From Elysia crispata (taxonomy: Eukaryota > Mollusca > Gastropoda > Plakobranchidae), in assembly GCA_033675545.1 (NCBI GenBank), contig JAWDGP010003399.1, positions 1,553,501 to 1,617,500 on the forward strand: 64,000 nt of DNA, read 5' to 3'. A model generated the notes under the pieces. The model searched no databases, had not been told where the DNA came from, and saw only the letters and a program-made list of their open reading frames with translations. Below, one piece after another: positions 1 through 13,300 of this stretch. How positions within the stretch are numbered: position 1 is the first letter of the stretch; the number at the start of each line of letters is the position of its first letter. Made by a program: the position numbers and the translations under genes.

Positions 1-47
<47 letters not shown>

Positions 48-1058
48 AGTTAACAATGCAAAAACTATATTATCACTCAGTAATCTGAATTAGCCGGCTC
101 ATATCATCATGAGCTGCTTTCTTCAAGCTGAGACAGCAGCTTTTGCTTACTTTCATGAAGACTGAAATTAAGTAAACAAGACTATGCTGTTGAGAAAAAA
201 GCAACATCTCTTCCATGGCCAAGTCATTCTCTTGCCATGAATAGGGTGATTTTAACAAAGTAAAAAAACTGATAAGAAATCTTAGCATAAGAACAGTTTA
301 ACAGTTTACCTTTACTTCAAGCTCGTCTGCTGAAAATTATCTTAAGAAAAGCTAACAATATGGTGAAGATAAAAAAGATAAAAAAGGAAAGAAGCCCTTC
401 CTTTCATTTTTTTTTGTTTTTTAATAATCACATATTATGATCTGAGTGTTGCAAAGTTCAAACAAATAATACACTAGTGAAGTAGTTTCTAATTTAGTCA
501 CATATGTAATGACAAAACAGTAGCAAAAAAAGCATACCCAATCGTTTTCTTAGTTTGCAAATGGTTTCTACAGCCCCTAGAATTTTGGTAAAGCTGTGGG
601 GCATTATTAATGCTTGAAAACCACACACCCATAGGATCAAACTTTTACAACAATATATTGTGAAAAAAGATTGCAGATAAAAATCACAGTCCAACATATT
701 GTATGTATATTATAGTGATTCAGTTTTACAAAATTCTGTACAAACTGTTATAAACCAAATCAAGATCAGTGTTGCAAAAAAAAAAAAAAAGTGACCTTGA
801 ACCTCAAGGCCATGATGAAGAATACAAAAAATTGGAGGGGATAAAGGAGATAGCCATCATTTCATCAAATGAATGTGGTTTTTCAAGAGAAGATCAGAGT
901 ACTTCTTGGAATAGTCAATAAACTATGCTTTTACATTTTATCTCAGAACATCGCAATTCTTGATCAATGTCCAAACAGACTAACTAAGCCATGGATTGTA
1001 AAAAACATTTATATAATTTCATATTCAGAGGCAGCTGACCCCCAAATTCCACATCAAT
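1..1058. other. Region beyond the ZDHHC 3' end
   Basis: A (TA)n microsatellite fills bases 1-44, probably continuing outside the window. The rest is AT-rich with no exon, RNA gene or transposon that I recognise. Some of it may be the distal 3' UTR. Confidence 0.5.
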
Positions 1059-1064
1059 TTTATT
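1059..1064 (-). terminator. Candidate poly(A) signal of the ZDHHC gene
   Basis: AATAAA on the minus strand, about 115 bases past the longer stop codon. It is the first canonical hexamer I see downstream. Confidence 0.45.
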
Positions 1065-1179
1065 CTATTCATAGAAATATATATGTATATATGTACATTT
1101 ACAACAAGATTGTTATACAAATAATGGCTTCATAACTCAAATATTTTATGAACCATATTTCCCTTTACATTTCAATTTA

Positions 1180-1332
1180 CTAAATAAACATTAAGTATTT
1201 TTCTATTGGCACCATAATATCCAATGTCCAAAGCTCAATTCTTGTTGTTTCTGTGATTGATGCTGTTGTGATCTGGTAGGAAGACTCTTGTTCATTAGGC
1301 CATATCCACTCCTTTGTTCTCAAAGCTGGATT
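1180..1332 (-). CDS. ZDHHC2/15/20: ZDHHC last exon, readable in two frames
   Basis: After exon 10a the frame reads [12 protein letters not shown] and stops at 1295-1297. After exon 10b it reads [20 protein letters not shown] and continues for 50 codons to a stop at 1180-1182. NPAL matches my memory of the tail of vertebrate ZDHHC2 (NPALTMENET), which argues that the longer frame is real coding sequence. Confidence 0.75.
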   Translation of the reverse strand, partial: NPALRTKEWIWPNEQESSYQITTASITETTRIELWTLDIMVPIEKYLMFI

Positions 1333-4300
1333 CTGTAACAAAATTTTATCACAGGTGATTTACTGCGGATTTTAAGTTATTGACATGGCACATAATAAAA
1401 AGAAAAATTACTTCCAACTGTTATACTGCAAATTTAAAAAAAAAATGATTTTGACTTTATTTTAGTGTGTGATCTTTATAATTTAAGGAATATTTTTGCA
1501 GAAAATTCTAGTGCTTACAAAAAAACAATTATGCTATCGCACATTATCAAATTAAAAAGTCAGCCAATTAACAGAATTAATCTACAATAATTACTGACAG
1601 CTCATCCACACACCAACTCCATCCTTCCAATTTTGGTGATATACTTTCTCTTAGACCAAGGTTAGTAATTTTACAGCATAAATGATAAATGTATCTTGTG
1701 ATACAAAATTTTCTTGCATTTCATTGATCACAACCAACTTTAGGCTAAAAAAAACTACTTGTCTAGAGAAATTCATGTGGTGTAAACGAACGTCAGCTAC
1801 ATAAAAATTGCTGTTAAAGGTTATGTGACTCTTTAAATTACTATATAAGCTATGCATTATAACCTTAAGTTACACTTAAATGATACTCTTGAAGTGTTGT
1901 ACACCCTCCCCCCCCCACCCCTCTTGGGAAAAAAATGTGGATGGGGGGGGGGGGGGGCAATAAAAAACAACCAAATAATGTAAAACTAGTAAAAAGAGGT
2001 ATAGCAACTAAGCAGCCTCCGACACAGCAACAGAATGTTGAAAGGGAAATTGTTCAAAGGGTGCTTAAAACAATTCATGAGCAATTGTTTTCCCATTTTA
2101 TCCACTACATTAGGCAACATTTGAACTCCAGCATAAAAGCACAGGAACTTACAATTTTCCCCATGACGAACCTCACCATTTTTCCTTGAGATATTTTAGT
2201 GGAGGCAGTTGAAGGGTTAAAATGGGGACATTGATTTCTTTTTCTTTTAACAATACCTATAATCATGTGCCAACTTCCTTAATCGCTCTCTACCAAGCTA
2301 AAGGGAATGCTATCAACCTAGCCTCGTCATATGATTATGTCATCCTAGAATATGAGCTCAAGTATGATAATCTTAGTGATTAGTAGACATTCTTCACAGC
2401 ATTGCAGTTCTGGCTCACTCACTTAAAAGATGAAATGATTAACAGCCAATAGGCAATAGGTTAAAGCTCTATCTACAGATTTAAAAACATAGTCTTCATG
2501 TTAGTTGAAAAGCCATGCCAGGTATTCATCATTTACAATTATAAAATGCCCCACAGTAAGTTCTTATAGTATTTGAGGGAATATATATATATATATAAAT
2601 ACTTTTCCTTCTGTTTCTTAGTGTTTGTTTCCTATGCTTTCCATTTCAATTAAGAACCATCAAAATAGTGTTGGTAATAAAACGTCTTGGCTAATCTTTT
2701 GTAGCTGATCATATCATGGATTGAAAGTTAATAGTCCTCACTTGTAAATTCCTTTGTTGGTACAGGGGACAGTGAGATTATTCTTTTCCTTTTTTTGCCA
2801 GCATGGTCATATATTCATTTGAAGAAAAAAAAAGCCGAACATTATAATATAGCACCTTTTCTTTTTCACACTATACAGCATCCTCTTCAGTTTGCTGAAT
2901 ATATCACCATGGGGCTAATGTTGTACTGTTGATTGTTGATTGGGTAGTTATAACATGGTCTTGAAGAATTATAGCATTTTTTTTTATATATCATAACAAG
3001 TAATTTCATTACCCTCTTTCATACAAAACCATTTCCATGAAATCATGCTGAATCAGAAACAAACTGTGAAGTCAAGCTGATTTGATTCCCACAATACAGA
3101 GCTTCAAAGAGCACTCAGAACATAATGTATGGTATGCTTTTTTGTTTCACAACTAGTCTCCATGATAATAAAAGCAGAAAAACTACCCATAAACCCTACC
3201 ATTTGAAGATGACAGAAACAAGCAAATATTGCACAAATGATTTCATTAATTCAGCCTAGTTACAAATGGAAAAAAAAATGATAAAGCTTATGTTAAAGTG
3301 GGTCTGACTCAGTGTTCATTGTATCAAATAAAAGCCAGATAATGCCAGCCCACCTTTCTCTTTCTCAAAATCAAAAATTCCTAAGGAAATCTCTTATAAA
3401 TCACAAAAGGACCAACAAAGTAAACTTCCATGCTTCGATGTAAAAAGTGATGCAAGTTTTTCATTTTTATTAAGTCTCTGGAAAAAAAAAAAAGCATTAA
3501 AACTTCATTCCTATTGACTCTTACGAAGAAAAGTTCCTGTCTTCAAATTTACTGTGAAAAGGTTTTGCATTGCTTTGTTTTAGAGTGCAGGTCTCGATAA
3601 TTTTTTTCAAGATAATCATCACCTTGGGAAGAAAATAAAATAAAACGTAAAGAAACATAAAGCAAGAGTAAAAAAGGAGAGCTCTGAACGTAGCAAGATG
3701 ATTGACTGATAGAAGAAAGCCTTTAAAATCCTTTTCAAGTTACATTTTAAGCTTGTAAATAACTTGGTTGTTGTTTTTTTTTTGTATATTTTGACAAAAT
3801 GGCTTCTGCTTCTCTTCTCATGCCATGCTTTTTTTGTAAAGTGTAACACCATTCCAAAACCGTTTTTTTTTAATATCAAAATCAAATATCTACTCACCTG
3901 TGGTTATGTCAATGGGCACCACCTTAAGGTTTTTTAAAAAGGTGGAGGGTTGGGGAGAGGGCAGATAGAGAGAGTAAGACAGGCAGACAGACACACAGAG
4001 AAAAGAGAGAGACACACACACAGAGTCACCAAGATATAGTAAGAAGACAGGAATAAAGAGATTAACAATGGTACTTAAATCTCACTCAGAGGAGAAATAA
4101 TTCATAACTATAGGAATGCAAAAACAGACGGCAATCTAAACTCAATCAAATGAATGAATGTGGAAAAGTTGACAAGTGGGCTATCATCAACTTTTCAATA
4201 ACAAAACTCAAACTGAGTGAGTCTTTAACAAGCGAACAAAAATACAACTGATGTGTAAATGTTTTTCATGTACATGCTTACAAATCATATAAAACTCCAT

Positions 4301-7300
4301 TCCTGGAATAATATATATATATTAAAGATTTTTTAAACATTCCTGTATGTTCTAGATATGTACAAAAGAAAGCTTTAAAAAATTAGGTGGAGGAGGGAGG
4401 TCCCACAAAGGGCAAGGATTTTTCCAACAATTATTAATCCAAGCCTATTTCTAACTACTCTTGAGAACCATCTAAAATTTTAGCTCTGTGTAATCATAGC
4501 TTATAATTATTATTTTGAAGTTCAGGTTATGCAAAGCATAATAATTATACATCAGATTGTTACTGGAATCAATCTAGTATTCAATAATCATTGCTATTTC
4601 TTTCAAAAGCATGGTGGGTTATTAGTCCAAAAGGGGAGGAGAGGGGCGAATAGGATCATTACGTTTAAAAATCAGATGAAAATATTAGGTATTGCTGCAA
4701 CTTAAACCTTTTTTTTAGACTTCCAATTATGAGAGATAGTTGAGTCTTTTGTGTTTTGAAGTCTTTTTCATGACAAAAATTGATGGAGGCCAAATGACTA
4801 CTATCTAACCTGAATTAAAATCATGAAAATTATGAAGTGGGAAAAAAGTTTACAAGTAAAAAGATATTTTAAGAATGCTCCATACCTTGATCCCCTTCTT
4901 CCATCCAGCGCTGCCGCTGACCTAAGAGACCATCAGAGTCTAGATCCACAGTGCGCGTTGGGTATGTTACACCATCACCCATACTAGAAGCAGAAAAAAA
5001 AGAGGCTTGTAGAACATTTTAGTCGGCATCTTCCAAGCATTGACCATTTTATATTTCAAATGCATCACAACTTCAAATTGTGGATTTCTCCAAGACAATT
5101 TGGTAGGTTCCAACCGAAATTGCAAACTAGATTGTTAACAGTAGAAAAACATTTTTTTGCACTGATAAGCATGTTCCATGCTCCCTTATTGACGAGATTT
5201 GATTTTTATTCCGATCCATCATTTAAAATTCTGTAAATATTGCACATCATCCAGGTCATAACTTCCTTTCCCAGAATACTTGAGACTCATAACTAACATA
5301 AATAGACAAGAAGTTAAAACTTTATAAAATAGTAGTTTTGCATCATCTGCTGCAGTGTTGATATGTCTTATCATATGTAAAGAATACAGTTTCCTTGAAA
5401 CAAGGTATTCCTTACCGCTGAGAGAATTTTTAAAGTATAATGTCCTTTTTCCAAAACATGTAAGAAAAAAACTAACAAAAGCGGATGCCTAAAATGCTTA
5501 CTATAACAAAAAAGCGCATATGGTTTTGATAGTTAAAAAATTGAAAAAAAAGCACTAGAAATTTCAGCAAAGATGTTACATTTCAGACGATTTCCATTTA
5601 TACTGAAATAAAATAAATAGCACGACCTTCTTTCTTTAAAAAATTACTGAAAATAAGGATTACAAAACATGTTTAACATTTTATAGACTCCAGTTGAAAA
5701 ACTTACATCTAAAAAAATGATGAAATATTACTGTATCAAATGCACTAAGATTTAATAAAGCCAGCATAATGCAAACTAAAAATAAACATTAAAAAAGGGA
5801 ATAAAATGAAGAAAAGGAAGGCTTTTGGTATCAGTGCCTTTGTCAAATCAACTAGTAAAAAAATGTCCTGATTATCAAATAACGCCATCATAGAATACTT
5901 CTTAAAGTCATAAGAAAGCTGAATAAAAAAAAAATAATCACTTGAAGACTTTAAATCAAATTAGATTAAGTCTAATTCTTCAATCTAAATCAAAGTATTT
6001 GAAATCACTTAAAAATTCAATTGTACAAATCATATTCTCTTTAATATTTAAAAGAGAACATTTTGCATTTTGAAAATATGTATTACAAGAAGTTTTCAGA
6101 ATTACCTACTGCTTCGAATTCTTACTCATTTTAAGAGTAAAGAAAAAAAAAAGAAAAAGAAGATAAGGGAAAAGTAAAGCTTGGATAAAACTTAAAATAG
6201 TCTTTGGGGGTTTTGAAGAAAAAAATTACATGATCTTACTATACATGAGCATCTTAAGAAGAATCCATTCCAAATGAAAAAAAAAAATAAAACAACAAGC
6301 AACCAAACATCAGTATAAAACAAAATAAATGCAAATATAAATCCAACATATTCATAAACCAAGCAAACCAATTCATTGTGCTACCTGGAGTATATGAATG
6401 GAAAAACTGAATCTCATTGTTCTAGAAATCTTGGAAAATCTTCAAGCAAGTGAAAAAGGAACATGGACAAATAGAATAAATTAGAAATTTGAAAAATTTT
6501 GTTGTGTGGGTAAATTGATTGCTGCTGTCTGTTAATAAGGAATGGATGATATGAGCTGCACTTATCTGACCCATGTAAAATGAACAAACTCCTTCACTTG
6601 ATTTATTATTGGTGAAAAAAATTATGTTCAAACCAGTTCAAAAAGATTCCAGGAGTGAATTTGTCACAGATGCAGTAGTTCAAAGAGACATAAAAAACAT
6701 AAAACTATCCTCGCCTTCTTTGAATGTCCATCAAGAGCGCAATATTTCAGCAATGGTTGAAAGAGAGTTTGAAAATAAAGACAGAAAAAAAACCTAACAA
6801 TAGCAGTGCAGAAGAAATAAGAAAAAAAAATTAAAAAGATCAATGAGCGACAGAAAATAATTGAGAATTAATGTATAGTAAATGATAATCTAGAGGAAAA
6901 AAGGTAAAAAAAAAAAAGATAAAAGCATACAAACTTTTGTTCTGATCTGGGTGTAGTTCCCATGGTGTTATAGTTGATAGAAGGCTGCAAGCGAGAAGGA
7001 AATCTGACACCATCTCCATGGCTGCAGAACAGCAGAGCAAAGATATTTTGTCACCAAGACAGAAGGTGGCATCTTTCTTTTTTATTTGGTGGTCATGAAG
7101 CATTTCAAATTTTCAATTTAATCATTTGCTCACAGGACTTGCGATATTCATTTTTAGATGAAATTTGATCCTGCAAATTACCATAAGTTTTTCAGTTTTT
7201 TGTTGGTCAATCAAACACTGTTCCAAAAGATGATACAGCCCATTTTGGAGTCCTTTCAATTAAAACTGAAGCTGGTATAAAAAAAATGGGATAAATTCCA

Positions 7301-10300
7301 AAAAACTTGGAAACAACAAAGCAAGCGGGAATATGTAAAGGAAAAGCATAAAAAAAAGTCACAGAATCCTGTCTTATGAGGTTTCGGGGGAAATGGCTGT
7401 GTTACATGTAGCATATCTCTTCTTATAATGACTTGCAGTAAATAAAAACTATCCTGGGACCTTTCAACCTATCCAGCCTCACAATGCAGAGCTAAAACAT
7501 TAGAAAATTCTCAATTTGGTTCAAGTTTGAGAGCTCTTCACTTTATTTTCTGATATGCATGTTTTACAAGTAAAGAAAAAAAGATAAAATTTTAGCTCAC
7601 AAGCATCGAGATGCTAAAGATGACTTCATCAGTTGTCAACTTTGGTAAATAATTTTCAAATACACCAGTAAGACTTAAAATCATTTCCGAAATCACAAAA
7701 AGAACATAAAAGCATCATGGGCAAATTGAATATGCCACTGTTTGGCCAGAAACAAAGTTTGCCACCTTTTTCTCTTCAAAAGTAAATGGGTCTCTAAATG
7801 GTTATAATGTTGACTTTAACTGCAGAACATCTAAATCATAAATATTCAGAAATATAAGAGCAGATGACAGGATGAAGAGGGCTGGGTACACAATAAAAAT
7901 GTAAACTGAACAGATTATAACAGATCCAAATTCTCATTCCAGTACCATAAATGTTCCAACATTTATAAAAAAGTGCTTTGTCAAAGACTGTAAAGATATT
8001 TGAAACTATCTTACAGGAAATCCTTGTCACCTATCGAGATAAGGCCGATATGAAATAAATTCATAATCCCCAACTAAAGAAAAAACAAAGTAACATTCCC
8101 CCCCCCCCCCCTCAAAAAAAAGAAAAAAAAAAAGAAAGCAAAAACAAACAAACAAAACAAAACCTAAATCTTTTTGAGACACAAGATTCTTAATGTGTTT
8201 AACTGTACATTATATGTTATATATGTAAGAAGGTAGATTAGAAGTATCAAAATTCAACTAAATTTTTATTTACAAGCTAACCTTGTGTTCCACAATAGGT
8301 CTTAAAAGGGTGGCCAAAATTATGATATGGTCACAAGCTATAAAAAAGGAATAACTATACACTTCAACTGACATCAAGTAAATAGGAACCTCAAGGCATT
8401 ATTGTAAAAAAAAAGAGTTAATGGTAATGGAAACAGCCATGATTGAATTTGGCATTGAGGAAAATCAAAATATAAAACAGGAAAAAAATCTCTTTGTGTG
8501 TACCCAAAACGTTAGTTTCTACAACAATTACAGAGATGAGACAAAAAAAAGATGTAGTGCTCTAAGGTGCAGAGATAAGAGCAAAATTGATTTTAAAATC
8601 TTTTAAAACATGAAGAATTATCCAATGATGGATTGTTAAGACCTTACCCGAGGCACAAGTATGGTTTTATGTATTAAGTGTAGTAAAAAAAAACAAAAAC
8701 AAATCAACCAAAAAAAAAACCGGCAAACAAAACTAATCAAAAAACATAAAAAATTACAACTTAAAAAAAAAACAAGGGCTTGAGATTCGTTAAATCAACT
8801 CACCTTGTAAAAACAGGCAAAAACCAGCGTAGCCTGTTATCTCCAAATACTTCAGCAAAGTTTGCACCTGATCCTAAACTGAAGCCATCTTTGTCAGGCC
8901 CTGTTTGAAATACTGGTGCACGGAATGATTCTGCAAAGAAACCCAAGTTGGATGATAATGGAATAAACAAATTACATAAAGATACACCAATATTTTCAGT
9001 CACCTCCATGTTTCAAAAGTATCATTAAACTCTACTTTTCTTTAGCTGATTTACTCCTTTCAGTGAAAGTTACAAATGATGCTTTGCTCCAAAGGCAATA
9101 TAACTTATAACAACAAACAGTTTTTAACTTTATTGAGGGAAATTTCCAACTATCACACCAATTAAAAAAAAATCAGATTATATGCTACAGATTTTCAAAA
9201 TAAAACCCTAAATATTTAAAATATAAATTGATTGATCTTCAATATTAGCATAGCATCAAGTTTGAAGTTTCAAACATAAAAAAAAGGAAAAAAAGGTTTG
9301 ATATTGAATGACAAACAAATTTTGCAAATTTCCACCCACACACACAAGAAAAAAAAACAAAAAGCAACTACTAAAACAGTCATGTGCCAAGTTACAAAAG
9401 AATAAAAGCAGAACTTTTTAAGAGAGTTTAATTGCTTTTCCTAAGCAGATAAGACCATATTTTACTTTTGGGTTTTCTTAAAATTCAAGATGTTGTAAAA
9501 AAAAAAAAAAACATACCTTACTTTTTCAAAATATATATAAAGAATTCTTAAGAGCAAAACTCACCTAATGTTGATCGATTATGTACAGTTAGATACAGGT
9601 GATAACCAAATAATGAGATCAGACTGATTCCAAACATCACGGCTACAAAAAACAAAAAGAGGACATGGAATCTGCCTGTGCTGTGACCGCCACCACCCTG
9701 AAATCAAACAATTGAACACTGTTGTAGGCTCATCTTTCTAATGAAACCTTAGAATGGCAAAAAGCAAGCATTTCTTTCACTTCAAGTATATGTGTGGTGG
9801 TCTGGGATTTTCGGCTCATGTCGGAAATTAATGTTTTGAGCTTTGAGCTTCAAACGTAAAATAATCAATTTTACAAGGTTGTCCACTTTTTAGTTTCTAA
9901 TAAACAATCATCCATTTTTCTATCTGGTCAAAAAGTGTCAAAGCCTACAAGCAATTTTAAATATTGTTTTTTGGTGTTTTTGTGAAGACACCTGCAACTC
10001 TGCAAGAAGACTAGCCCTAACTTAATACATATTTTTCTCAGTTTCTCATTCCCCAACTTTGTCTTACGTTTTGAGTCATATCTCACCCAAATATTAAGAT
10101 ATTTAAAAAATTTTAACAGTTTTATACATAGTATTGATCGGGCTTTCAGAAAATGAAATAACAATTTGACCAAAACTAGTCACTGAGCCTAAATCTTGCA
10201 GGCCACCTCATAAATTTGTTGATAAGGATGTGAACTCTGACACAGCTTGCAACAAAACTATAAAAATAAAAAAAAACAAATTCATAAATACATGTTGAAT

Positions 10301-13300
10301 ATAAATATGATTTTTTTTTAGTTTTATAAGATGCAAAGCAATAGATTTATGCCAATCGCAAAAAAATATTGACTTTCAGACATTAAATTCAAAGTAAGTT
10401 TTCTTCCCTTTCACTGTTTAGGACACGTTTCTAAAACTTAAACTTTCAAAGCTTTCATTAAAAAAAGGAAAGTATGCAGGCAACAAAAACAAGAACATTG
10501 CAAATCCATACATTCCCCCCCCCCCCCCAATAAAAAAGGGAGCAGAAAGCAACGAACACAAAACATAATTATATGACAAACACTTATTGCAGAAAACAGA
10601 ATTCCTTGACATAATTACAAGGGGTGATCAAAAAGTAATCTCCCTGACCATGAAGGAATATTTTGAATACTGTTAAATTCCTACAAATTGCGCATCAAAG
10701 TGATTGAATAAGATGTATGAAATTTTGGGAATTTCCAAAAAAATGCTTTTTTTGTTTTGCTATCATGCGCTACAGTACATAACCTGGAAACAGAAGCTAC
10801 TTGTTTTTGTCAGATGTCATTGAACAAACAAAATGGGCAACATTGAAATCAGTTCTGTGATAAAATACCTTTACCTCAAAGGTTAAACACCAAAAGTGCT
10901 CAGATTAAGAAGTTGAATGACCTGTTGTAGCTCATCTACAGCTGTGTCCTCCAAATGTTAATTGTTAATGCTTGTTGTATTTAATTGGTTTAACTGAGGT
11001 GCCATAAAGGTTTACTCCTCAGAGTATATATATAAGGCCTACATTCTGCTGGCTTACATATTGAGCACTACTCTCCTCATCTTTATCTTTTCTTTTAAAA
11101 AGATATTTGAACTGAATATGATAAATATCAATTATGTATAGAATGTCTCACTAGGCTCCACCTGGCCGTGTAATAAAAAAAATTTAACATTTAAATCTAG
11201 ACTTATAACTATTTGCTTTGGAATGAAAATCACCTACTTTTTTTGCGGAGCAAAGAAAAAAAAAACCAAATGAAAATTACCTTCTATAATAATACTCACA
11301 TGTTACACCGATTTTTCTTATCTAGTTTACTCTTGATTTAGCTCTGGTTAGGATTCCCCAATCGATCTTAATACTTTCGCACTGGTTCATACTGGATGAC
11401 CAAAAAATATCATATTAGTCATAAAATTATATTTTCACTTTTTTTTCCCCTAAGAATATATTTGTTGGGTCACGCTAATCACAAAACAAAATCAAAACAA
11501 CCAAATATATGTTGGGGCAGTCTAAATGCCAAAACAAAACAAAAAAATCTGGGATTTTGAGGGTAAATCCTAGTGCTGTGTTAAAACAACAAATCCAAGA
11601 GTTTCCCTGATTTTCTAGGACACAGCATCTCAAAATTGTCTCTCAGCGATACTTTAGTTTATGCCTGGTTGTCCGCATATCTCCAGTGAATCAGTCACTG
11701 TCAGATACACTCTGCTGACGCTGCTATGCAGGGTAAACCAGTGCGCCCGTTATTTTGCGCACTGCACTTTGATGCGTAATAAAGTTTGTCTTTGTTTAAC
11801 AAGCTATGGTCAAATTTGTTAACCTACACCGGTTTCCTCTTGACTTTCGATCTATAAACTCTGTTTTGTGATTTTGTGAAATTCCCGTGTTTTTATCTAT
11901 AAAAGGTTTTGTTTTAGAGCTTCGTTTTGCTCACTTAGTTTGTTAATTAAGTTTTATAAATTTACTTCTATTGTGTCAACTTAATTAGACAATTACAGAC
12001 AAACGGCTCCATAGAAATCATTTTTTCTTCTTAAACGGTTTTCAAATATTATTTGTCTTTCTGATTTAACAGGTTTCTTATCCTCATCAACGATAGAGAA
12101 TTTTTAAATAATTTTTTTTTACACCACTATGGAACATACTCAAGATCGGCTCTACCATTATACCTCTATTGTGTCCACTTAATAAGACAATTACAGACAA
12201 ATGGCCCCATACAAATCATTTTTTCATCTTCAACGGTTTTCAATTATTATTTGTCTTTCTGATTTAACAGGTTTCATATCCTCAGCAATGATAGAGAGTT
12301 TTTGAACAATTTTTTTAACACCATTATGTAACCTACTAAAGATTGGCTCTACCATTATACCTCTATTGTCCTCTTAATATGACAATTACAGACAAACAGC
12401 CCCATACAAATCATTTTTTCTTCTTCAACGGTTTTCAAATATTATTTGTCTTTCTGATTTAACAGGTTTTATATCTTCAGGAATGATATAGAATCTTTGA
12501 ATAAATTTTTTATACCATTATGGAACATACGAAAGATTGTTACTATCAATATATGCAAATGAAATGTGCCGAAAATGTGGCCAACTGACTTTAAGTAAGA
12601 GGAGAAAAACAATATAAAATTAAAGTCGTTTTCGGACGTTGAACTTAGTGATGACATTCGCATGGTGTTTAGGGTCGATCCGAAATCAATTATTTTTTTC
12701 TCAATATTTTGCGATGTAATGTAAGGCAAACATATCAGCGTGGAAAAAGAAGAGGTTTGGCAACTATAAAAGCGGCTATATCTATGATACAAACGACTAG
12801 CGCTTTATGGTGTGACTTCGACGAACAAAATCTCTAATTAACTCAACTTTGAGGTATCGTCACTCTAACCTAGCTAAAGGCATGTGAGTTTACAAAGCAG
12901 GCCTGAGCTCTCAAACTTAGAGAGACACGACCGAGAGAGTACTCATTGAAAATAAAACCCACCCAGACACTCATACCACTAGCCACTTTTTAATTTTTAC
13001 AGATTAATACCACAATACTACACTACTTACACTTGCGGACACAATTGAAACGATGACAGATAGCCACACAGATAACAAAATCAGCGTAGAACTAGTAGGT
13101 ACCAGCAGGCCCAATGATAGCATAGAGACAGATAGAGAAGATTCTCACCAATTAAATCAGCATGAAAATAGAGACCACATAAATACTTTCCCCACAAGAG
13201 ACAATTTAGAAAACAAACACATTAGACGCACCACTAGCAGACACACAAACAGTGGAAGTAACGATCGTCATAGGTACAAACAGAGAACAAAGACCTAGAA

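Noticed and set aside
3867-3897. A 25-nt segment between an AG and a GTGAGT in ZDHHC intron 10
   Set aside because: In the phase supplied by exon 10a it reads into a stop, and the acceptor tract is poor.
10620-10660. GGGGTGATCAAAAAGTAATCTCC resembles the terminal repeat of a mariner-like transposon
   Set aside because: I could not find the inverted partner or a transposase nearby, and no flanking duplication is clear.
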